Source: Liriodendron chinense
Taxonomy: Eukaryota; Streptophyta; Magnoliopsida; Magnoliales; Magnoliaceae
Assembly (NCBI GenBank): GCA_003013855.2
Contig: ML058452.1
Span: forward strand, 1,316,810-1,380,809
DNA length: 64,000 nt
Reading direction: 5' to 3'
A program made the translations under genes and the position numbers. The notes under the pieces are model-generated. The model was given only the letters and a program-made list of their open reading frames with translations. It did no database searches and had not been told where the DNA came from. This document shows positions 56,460 to 64,000 of the stretch, piece by piece. Position 1 is the stretch's first letter, and each line of letters opens with the position of its first letter.

Positions 56460-59400
56460 CTTTGATTTCATGAGCGCTAATCTAAGTTTGTAGAAAAAGT
56501 TGCGACGACTGTGGTAAACGAAAGGCCAGAAGCCACGGTAAAAGTATACATTTAAAATTATTATTCTAAAATTAATTAATTAAATTCCTCACAGACAAAT
56601 TGCGCGGAAGGAGAATGCCCGGGAGAAAAAGTTGGATTTGTCAGCATCATGCTTCATTTTAATTAGGAAGCAGATTGCGTGTGACCCCGGGCACAGAATA
56701 TGGGGGCCATTGATATGTACTTGTCAAACACGCTCCGCCCATATACCTTGAAAGACCTGGATAGGATTTTAAAAATCAGAAATTTCCAAAACTCATGTGG
56801 GCCATACCACAGGAAATAGTGGGAATTGAACGACTGGCAGCGGTGAAAGATTTTTTTTTATTTTTTTTATTTATTTACTTTTATTTTTATCAGGATGATA
56901 CTGGTTCCCACATATTATCTGAGTGGTAGTAATTTTATGAACGGTTTGGATGGCTTATGAACATCATGGTCAGCTCTAGGAAGGTTTCAACGGTGGTGGC
57001 GTTGTTGTTCCCACTGTTTTGTTTGTGTGGCCTACCTAAGCTTTTGATCTGCCAGATTTTTAGAATCCTGTCCGATTGTGTGGTATTTTAAAATCGATGG
57101 ACTGAGAGGATTTGTGACGAACATCTCTGTGGACCCCACACTGGCAATCCACTCCCTTTTCATACACTCAAAAACTTTGAAAGTAAACCGTTCCATTTGT
57201 GGGCCCAGTTCACGCAAATAAAGTAACAAAAAACTACACTGAAATAATGTGTAATTTATATTTACAAGACGGCCATGATGAGAAATAATGGATGATCTGT
57301 ATTCAACATACAAATGTACTGAAACGTGGTTAGGATTGTTCAAATAATTTGTGTTTTGGCTTATGATCTATCATCATTGGGTCCCATAAGATTTGGGTGA
57401 TCTTATACTCGTTGAGAAGATATATAATTTAATGAACTTTTAAATGGCCACCATTTAATTGATAAAAAATGGGCCTAAAGTTCATTGAGGATAGTGGATT
57501 GTAGATATTTAGTGTAGGTTACCGATCCTGCGAAAAAAGGTCCTAACTCCCTTATTACATGTCCATTTGGGTGATTGAGTGCTCATTAAAAAGATAATTT
57601 GACGAACTTTCAAATAACTTTGAAATTATCTCTTTTGGACATCATCTGATTATCCAAACATTAGATTTTACAAGCTCTTATCTAAGATTGTAGAAAAGTT
57701 AAAATGACTATGGTGACTAAAGGGTCAGAAGCCACGGGGAAAGTGTACATTTAAAAATTATTTTTCTAAAATTAATTTAAAAAGTGTAAATTTAAAAATT
57801 ATTTTTTTAAAATTAATTTAAAAAGTGTCAACATTATATTTAATTTTCATATGGGAGTGTATTGCGTGTGACCCCAGGCGCAGAGACATATCTATGCCTG
57901 AGCAGTGTAGGGCCATAGAGATGTACATGGCAAACCCCACTTAACCCATATATCTTAGAAGACTACAATAATGCAGGATTCTAAAAATCAGGCTGATCTA
58001 AATTTGGTGTGGGTCAAACCACACGAAACAGTAGGAATTGAACACCTGACGGTGAAAGAACTTATTTTTATCAGGATGATATTTATTCCGACAGTTTGTC
58101 TAAGTGGTAGTAATCCCATGAACGGTTTGGATGGCATAATGAACATTATGGTAAGCTCTGGGAAGGTTTCAACGATGGTGGATGTTGTTTTTCTCACTGT
58201 TTTGTTGGTGTGGCCTAATAAAATTTTGGATCTATCAAACTTTTAGATTCCTATCCTATTGTGGTCTTTCAAAATAGATGGACGAAACAGATTTGTCACG
58301 AACATTTCTATGGACCACACACAACCCCGAGCATGGAGATATCTATGTGTCAAGGTCACTACTGGCAATCCACTTCCTTTTCATACACTCGAAAACCTTT
58401 GAACATAACATACTTTTCCCGTGAGGTAACCTGTTCCATTTGTGGGCCCAATTCATGCAAATCAAGTAACCAAAAATTAATGTGCAATTTATATCTACTA
58501 GACGGCCGCAATGAGAAATAATCAACGATCTGCATTGAACATAAAAATGCACATGAATCATGTTGGGATTGTTCAAATAATTTATGATTTTGCTTATGAT
58601 CTATCATCATTGGGTCTTATAAGATTTGGGTGATCTTGTACTTGTTGATAAGATAATTTGTTGAACTTTTAAATGATTTTACAATCATTTCATTTCTACA
58701 CCATTTGATGGCTCAAAAGTGGACCCAAAATTCTTCAACTATTATGGACGGCATATATTCACTATAGATCACTGATCCCACGAAAATTGCCATAATTTCT
58801 TCATTACATGTTAATTTGGGTGATCTTATATTCGTTGAAAAGATAATTTGATGAACTTTCAAATAACTTTGGAATTATTTCATTCGAACACCATGTGATT
58901 GCAGAAACATTATTTTACAATCCTAAATGGAATGATAGGCTAGAAATGACAAAAAAAAAAAAAAAAAAAGTGTACATTTAAAAATTATTTTCTAACATTA
59001 ATTTAAAAAGTTTCAGTATCATACTTCATTTTCACACAGGAGCGAGCGTATTGCGTATGACCTTGGGCACAGAGACATATCTCTGCCCCGGGCAGTGTGG
59101 GGATGTGCTCCACAAACCCACTCACTCCATATATCTTGGAAGACCGTGATAGGGCTGGATTCTAAAAAGTTAGGCTGATCTAAAACTCACGGTGTGAATT
59201 GAACGCGGGACAGTGAAAGAATTTTTTTTGAATTTGTCACGGACATCTCAGTGGACCTAAACAGCCCGGGGCACAGAGATCTCTGTGCTGGGGCCACTGG
59301 CAATCCTCTCCCTTTTCATACACTCGAAACTTCTGAACATTAACATAGGTTTCCCTCAAGGTAAACCGTTCCATTTGTGGGCCCACTTCATGCAAATCAA

Positions 59401-59570
59401 GTAACCAAAAATTAATGTGCAATTTATATCTACTAGACGGCGAAGATGAGAAATAATCAACGATCTGTATTCAACATACACATGTCCACGAATCATGGTT
59501 AGGATTGCTCAAACAATTTGTGTTTTCTCTTACGATCTATCATCATTGGGCCCCATAATTTGAACGGTCC
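56460..59570. repeat. Three ~1.19-kb direct repeats upstream of the CRK exon
   Basis: Units start near 56460, 57660 and about 58900. Matching landmarks are GCGTGTGACC(C) at 56679, 57865 and 59056 (as GCGTATGACC), and ATCTATCATCATTGGG at 57366, 58607 and 59538. Each contains an inverted pair of segments around a GCACAGAGA/TCTCTGTGC motif: at 57860/58312 in unit 2 and 59056/59264 in unit 3, where 59271-59288 is a perfect palindrome. The third unit is shortened by a deletion. No protein frame is convincing. The interval 56094-56459 has no assignable feature. Confidence 0.8.
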
Positions 59571-59664
59571 ATTTTGAGTTACATGCAGTTCATGTGTACA
59601 CTCTAGTGTGAATGCGTGTGAACGATCATACTCCGCCAATGTATCAAATCTCGCACCGCAACAT

Positions 59665-59672
59665 CTATAAAT
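59665..59672 (+). promoter_or_regulatory. TATA box of the CRK gene
   Basis: CTATAAAT lies 115 bases upstream of the chosen ATG (59787). Transcription would start near 59695-59705, which rules out the in-frame ATG at 59679 as the start. Confidence 0.65.
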
Positions 59673-59786
59673 TCGGAAGTGGGTATAGTTCAGTTCCTCG
59701 CAGCATTTCATCGATCACTCCAGACGCGAGTCCCAACAGTAAAAACCGTCCTCCTTGAATTCCAATCCATCCAAACACTCCAAACC

Positions 59787-60575
59787 ATGAAACCGAAAGC
59801 TCCTCTCTCCCTCTTCTGCCTCTCCTCCTTCCTGGCATTCTCGTCCATCTCCTTCCTCCTCTTCGCCAATCCGGCAGCGTCCGATCCACAGACCCGATTC
59901 CTCGACCAAGGTTGCAGCCTATACAATGTGACAAGGCGTGACGTCTTCTTCAATAACATCAATGCCACGTTTGCCGAAATCCGGTCTAAGATCAACTCCA
60001 CTGTCCGGTTCGCTACTGCGGATCGGGCCCGAGCCTCCAGTCCACTCTATGTTCTCTTCCAGTGCAGAGGCTATCTCTCCACAGCCGATTGCCTATCTTG
60101 CTTCACCGTCGCGGCAGCACATATCCGGAACTGCTCGGCGGCGAACGGGGCCCGGATTACCTACGACGGATGCTTTCTGAGGTACGAGAGCAATAACTTC
60201 TATGGTGACACGACAGCGCCGGGGAATTTTGGGTCCTGTGGGAATGGGACGGCATCAAAGGCGGTAGGGTTTAATCAGACGGCTGATCAGCTGCTGAGGG
60301 ATTTTTCGGTGGCGACGCCGAGGATAAAGGGGTATTTTGGGGGAGCGAAGAGGGAAGGGGCAGGAGGTGCTGTGGTGTATGGGGTGGCGCAGTTCGTAGA
60401 GACGGTGACGGAGACAGGATGTGGGGATTGCTTGAGAGTGGCTTATGCGAATATACAGAGGTGTCCACCGGATGGGAATGGAGGGCCATGGACGCTGGCT
60501 GCTTTTTGAGGTACTCGGACAAGGAGTTTTTCAGCCTCAATCAAACGGTGGATATTTCGCCTTTCTTGAAGACAG
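59787..60575 (+). pseudogene. Cysteine-rich receptor-like kinase (CRK), DUF26 ectodomain exon, frameshifted
   Basis: The frame starting at 59787 encodes a hydrophobic signal peptide (about residues 1-31, LFCLSSFLAFSSISFLLFA). The first DUF26 domain follows, with the cysteine spacing C-X8-C-X2-C (CRGYLSTADCLSC). The second domain begins at GAVVYGVAQF, where phenylalanine replaces the expected first cysteine, though GCGDC retains the others. The frame ends at a TGA at 60507-60509. Homology does not end there: DAGCFLRYSDKEFF continues in another frame from about 60484 to the GTGAGT splice donor at 60576. A net one-base loss (or two-base gain) between about 60470 and 60486 explains this. The family (CRK2/3/42-like) is receptor-like kinases at the plasma membrane, whose ectodomains sense extracellular signals. 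No transmembrane or kinase exon is in the window. It may be a pseudogene, or the shift may be a sequence error. Confidence 0.85.
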
Positions 60576-60896
60576 GTGAGTGGGCCCTGGTCATTGGATG
60601 TTGGCCATTCGTTTGTAGATTGAATATGGACCGTCGCTTATTCTTTTCATGCTTCATTTTTTGGGTGAGACTAGCGCCAGGGGTCCGTGCCCAACCAATT
60701 TTTGGGTCTCGGGTCGGGCCTGCTGTGCTAGGCCCATGTTGTGCTTGTGCTGTGGGCTTAAAGTCGGGCTGGACAGGTCCTCTTCCAGCCCAGCAAAAAA
60801 CCGTCCCATTGCCACTAGTAGAGTTATTGACCAACACTCCCCGTTCAGTATACACGTTTGGCTCACCTGATGATTCGATCAGCCTAATTCATAAAC
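60576..60896 (+). other. Start of the first intron of the CRK gene
   Basis: The donor AAGACAG|GTGAGT lies at the expected end of the ectodomain exon. The following sequence has no kinase homology. A GGGTCGGGCC/GGCCC-rich stretch at about 60695-60785 resembles the body of a hAT-type MITE, like the one at 62303. The acceptor and next exon are not visible. Confidence 0.5.
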
Positions 60897-60918
60897 AAGG
60901 CATCTACACGATGGTGTC

Positions 60919-61161
60919 ATGCCTGCTAGCCCAGCTGGAAGACACCTAGGTGTTTCAACAGCACGTCTCATGTTCGAGTCCTAAGGAGACACACTAACCC
61001 CACTGGTGGGTGGGTGCATCGTGTGACTGACCTTGTGGGACACACTAACCCCACTAGTGGGTGGGTGCATCGTGTGACTGACCGTGTGGGTGTGTGGGTG
61101 TGATGCACAGCTAATAGGGTGGGTGAGTTGCATGAATAACAAAAAAAACAAAAACAAAAAA
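60919..61161 (+). mobile_element. tRNA-type SINE, copy 1
   Basis: Internal polymerase III promoter boxes are present: A box TAGCCCAGCTGG (60927-60938) and B box GTTCGAGTCC (60972-60981), 33 bases apart. An A-rich tail (AACAAAAAAAACAAAAAC) ends the copy. A ~22-base direct flank (GGCATCTACACGATGGTGTC) is repeated before and after it. The middle contains a duplicated GGTGGGTGGGTGCATCGTGTG block. Confidence 0.85.
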
Positions 61162-61183
61162 AAGGCATCTACACGATGGTGTC

Positions 61184-61375
61184 TTGCCTGCTAGCCCAGC
61201 TGGAAGATGCCTATGTGTTTCAACAGCACGTCTCATGTTCAAGTCCTAAGGAGACACACTAACCCCACTGGTGGGTGGGTGCATCGTGTGATTGACCGTG
61301 TGGGTGCGTGGGTGCGATACACAGCTAATAGGGTGGGTGAGTTGCATGAATAACAAAAAAAAAGAAAAACAAAAA
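61184..61375 (+). mobile_element. tRNA-type SINE, copy 2
   Basis: Same structure as copy 1: A box TAGCCCAGCTGG (61192-61203), B box GTTCAAGTCC (61237-61246), A-rich tail. A third, more decayed copy of the flank (CATCTACACGATTGTATC) follows at 61380-61397. The two copies are tandem with a shared flank, so a second insertion at the same site or an unequal exchange created the pair. Confidence 0.85.
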
Positions 61376-61397
61376 AAGTCATCTACACGATTGTATC

Positions 61398-62198
61398 CAC
61401 ATGATAAACGGCTTGAGTGCTACGCATTTTTGTCACGTGCCAGGTGCAAGAGGATACGATTGGCTTGGTGTTCAGCCAACATCATGTATCTACACATGAC
61501 ACCATGGTTCACCATGTAGATCACAAGATCAGCCAAGTGGGGCTGAGTCGTCCCCTATTTCTAATTTGAGTCGGATCATGTCCTAGTCGATTTGGGAAAG
61601 TTGCACCCAACTCATCTAAGTCTTAAAACCATGATAAGAAAGGGTTAAAGTGGGCCAGATGGTGTATTCGTGATTATTGTAAAGGCCATGGGGGCCTAGG
61701 CATGAGGATACATAAGGGCTGAAAATTACAACCCTGGCATCTGGGCTTAGCCTGCATAAAAGCCTGACAGGACATGACGGGCCACCTAATTACAACCCGC
61801 CTGGGCCTAGTTTCTTAGATAGTATCATGAGTGGGCCCTAGGAACAGGAAGCCTCGGAGACCAGATGGGGCCTTCACCCCCATAAATAATCAATCTAGCA
61901 AGGCTGTTAGTTTTGTAAAATGCTGGGCCCACATGTTCCAAGCCCCGACTACGTAGCGATCCTGGTCATGGCTCGTGATGGGCCAAACTAGACAGTCCCA
62001 AGGCCTGCCACCTACTTTTTTGCTTTGCAGGACGTGGGTTGTTCATTAGATGTGCTCCATCATGCATAAAATCATCTGGAACCCTGGTGGGTTGCAGTCT
62101 CTTAGACATTGCCTGAGCAGAACCCACTTGATAAATGGGCCTAAATTTTAGGCCCTGGCCCAGCTCTCTGGCGCGGATGCACGGAGGAGGAGAGGAGA

Positions 62199-62239
<41 letters not shown>

Positions 62240-62302
62240 CCCCACACACATTTCTCTCTTCCTACAAGGTGACAACCAAGGGGGGGTTTGGACATCCAAG
62301 AC
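61398..62302. other. 0.9 kb without a recognisable gene
   Basis: There are only short frames. A CT microsatellite lies at 62203-62238. Segments such as CATGGGGGCCTAGGCATG and the GGCCC-rich pieces at 61700-62160 are repeat-like, but no element boundary is visible. Confidence 0.6.
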
Positions 62303-62434
62303 TAGAGGTGTCAATGGGCCGGGCCTGGGCCTGAAAAATCAAAATTTTGAATAGGACCGGCCCTAAGGCCTGGCCTGAAACAGTCTAAAATCAGGGCCGA
62401 GACCTACCCCAGGCCCGGCCCATTGATACCCCTA
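62303..62434. mobile_element. hAT-type MITE (132 bp)
   Basis: Inverted ends TAGAGGTGTCAATGGGCC and (inverted) TAGGGGTATCAATGGGCC are separated by GGCCTGG/CCAGGCC-rich subterminal repeats. Both flanks read TCCAAGAC (62295-62302 and 62435-62442), a perfect 8-bp duplication typical of hAT transposition. No coding capacity. Confidence 0.92.
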
Positions 62435-62490
62435 TCCAAGACTCCCTTAGTCGGGGGTGGAGTGGCCCCCTGAGTTGTCAACCGTAAGAG

Positions 62491-62584
62491 TGTTGGAGTG
62501 TTAAGTCCCTTGATATACATTGACATGCCATCCCTAACAGCTCGAGCTTTTAAAGAAAGTGATGATTTGACATGGTATCAAAGC
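62491..62584 (+). mobile_element. TRIM-like LTR fragment with PBS
   Basis: An 82-bp segment runs from TGTTGGAGTGTTAAGTCCC to GATTTGACA and is followed directly by TGGTATCAAAGC (62573-62584), a one-change initiator-Met PBS. Very short LTRs with a Met PBS are typical of TRIM elements. The second LTR is not visible, so it may be truncated. Confidence 0.55.
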
Positions 62585-62940
62585 GGAAGGTCCTATGTTC
62601 CACCGTATGCTTATTTAGGGTGGGCATTTCTTTTCCCACTTTTCCCACTAGTGTGAGTTTTGGATCTCCTCATTTTTTGTCTCCTGTCCTAAAATTAGCA
62701 AGCAAAATGGATGGACGGTGTGGATTGATCAAAAACATTATGTTGGGCCCCATGAAACTTCCCAACTCAAGAATGCGAACCATGTTAGCAGTAATTCCAT
62801 GTCCGTCCGCAAGAAATCTTGGACTCGGATTACCTACTGACGGGAGAACATTACTGAAGTGACATCACCAAGTTCAATAGGCCCCACCATGATGTATGTG
62901 TTGTATCCACACCATCCAACCATTTGGAGAGATCATTTTA

Positions 62941-62988
<48 letters not shown>

Positions 62989-63900
62989 AATCGTGGCTCT
63001 GCCCTTAGGCCTTTTAGGATATAATTAGGAGCTAGGGTTTTAAGGAGAGACACCATTATGGTACTCCACCATCGTATAAAACTTTGGCATGCCCTATTAT
63101 ATCTAAATTCTATAATCCTGCCTAACCATGTAACTAAATTAACTAAATCCCCCGTCGAACATTATTGTCCATCTTTGATCCAATTCCCATGTAAAGCAAA
63201 CGATGGACTATAAGATCTTGGCTGTCGAAATTATCATTAAGTGCGACAAAAACATTGTAATAGTTCAAATAAAAGATCAGTGGTTGAAAAAATTGCTAGA
63301 ACTACTTAAAACTTTTTTGAGTGTCGGGTCTAACGAAAAACCACTAAATGAATGTTTTGATCTATCATATCACAGTCACATGAATGTCCTTAGGTAACTA
63401 GTCGATTCTTTATTAGATTATACGGACCTCAACACATCTTAATACATAAAACCAACAATACCACATATAAATTACTACAATAAACGTCAAAGCAAATGAT
63501 ACTAGGAACTTGAACTCCCCATGTGTCCTCAAGTCTAAGGATTCGTTAGAGCTAGTACATACATAAATTAATTTAGATCAAGCATGATGGATCTCTCGGT
63601 CCACAGACTTGTAGTGAACTCTCGATGTAAGTATCCAACAAATCTAATACCAAGATCCCATATCCATGAATACTAACACTCCCGTGTGGGGCAGGGCAAA
63701 GGTAACAACTCTTCGTCTAGCTCAATGGTGAGACCTTCCATATCGACTTGTAATCGGTTCCTTCACACATGATGACCACATAAGAATAACCATGGATTCG
63801 TCCTAAAACCTACTAGGTGGTTATTAACTAACAAAGTATTGAGATACATGAAACACAACTCTCTTAACCAGCAGTCGTTGTGTTCAAACTCAAGTTGCTA
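62585..63900. other. 1.3 kb of repeat-like, non-coding sequence
   Basis: At 62878-62940 there is another copy of the GGCCCCACCATGATGTATGTG...CCACACCATCCA repeat, ending in a run of 33 C (62943-62975). The frame at 63203-63397 (MDYKILAVEIIIKCDKN) has no recognisable domain. The rest, to 63900, is AT-rich and unassigned. Confidence 0.6.
62943..62975. repeat. Poly-C tract (33 C)
   Basis: An uninterrupted run of 33 C followed by an A run, within a copy of the dispersed repeat that elsewhere reads CATTTTAGGGC at this place. Confidence 0.9.
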
Positions 63901-64000
63901 AGGGGGCGTTTGGCGCATGGTATTAGATGGAATTAGGTTGGATGGAATTGCATTTGGTTCCGTGCAAATTCCATATGATGTTTGAGGAGGATGGGAGGCT
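63901..64000 (+). mobile_element. Start of a hAT- or Harbinger-like MITE, cut by the window edge
   Basis: AGGGGGCGTTTGGCGCATGG followed by TTAGATGGAATTAGG is a typical MITE terminal sequence. The other end and the target duplication lie beyond 64000. Confidence 0.5.

Noticed and set aside
59679..59786. Upstream in-frame ATG for the CRK protein
   Set aside because: It overlaps the region between TATA and the expected transcription start; the ATG at 59787 directly precedes a signal peptide.
60541..60949. A transmembrane-like segment after the CRK exon (LFFSCFIFWVRLA)
   Set aside because: It lies beyond a clean GTGAGT donor and in repeat-like sequence; it is more likely intron.

Overview
This is repeat-dominated nuclear DNA of a flowering plant. 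The evidence is plant-type Ty3/Gypsy lineages (Tat, Athila, Tekay chromovirus), a Copia element, hAT, Mutator and Harbinger-like MITEs, a tRNA-type SINE, and one plant gene, a DUF26 cysteine-rich receptor-like kinase (CRK). Several places carry the dispersed motif family GTGGGNCCCACC...TGATGTATGTG...TCCACACCGTCCATC. From memory this is very common in magnoliid genomes (laurel/magnolia relatives), so a magnoliid is my best guess; that is inference, not proof.

Layout. 1-5281: the 5' two thirds of a decayed Tat-lineage Gypsy element on the minus strand (gag, protease, RT, two RNase H domains, PBS, 5' LTR). 5282-5560: three copies of a 94-bp tandem repeat. 5561-6825: a degenerate ~140-bp array. 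6831-35250: an old Copia element (plus strand) split by two insertions. The first is a 19-kb Tekay-type chromovirus (7570-26757, minus), itself split by a young Athila-like element (13251-21212, minus) that encodes only gag-protease. The second is a long solo LTR starting TGATAAG (28705-33214) that carries a 1.9-kb non-autonomous hAT element (29295-31183). 37084-38234: an Athila-type solo LTR. 38370-48744: a 10.4-kb non-autonomous, LARD-like LTR element (plus) with LTRs of 4.3 and 4.7 kb around a 1.4-kb non-coding interior. 48901-54700: remnants of further LTR elements, including an Athila LTR, PBS and ruined gag. 55208-56093: a Harbinger-like MITE containing a Mutator-type MITE. 56460-59570: three ~1.19-kb direct repeats. 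59665-60575: promoter and first exon of a CRK gene with a frameshift. 60897-64000: a SINE pair, a hAT MITE, a TRIM-like LTR fragment and the start of another MITE.

The only host gene is the CRK exon. No kinase exon is visible in the 3.4 kb downstream, so the gene is either broken here or continues beyond the window after a long intron. Everything else is mobile DNA at several stages of decay. The nesting order agrees with LTR divergence by eye: Copia most diverged, Tekay intermediate, Athila-like least.

The most interesting signal is structural. Three Athila-type LTR families, and in weaker form the TGATAAG solo LTR, share two hairpins at fixed distances downstream of the TATA box (about 130-190 and about 290-690 nt). 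The second hairpin has compensatory base changes in its stem. Upstream of TATA, each family carries its own array of short palindromic motifs. This looks like a shared LTR control architecture. All alignments and counts were made by eye.
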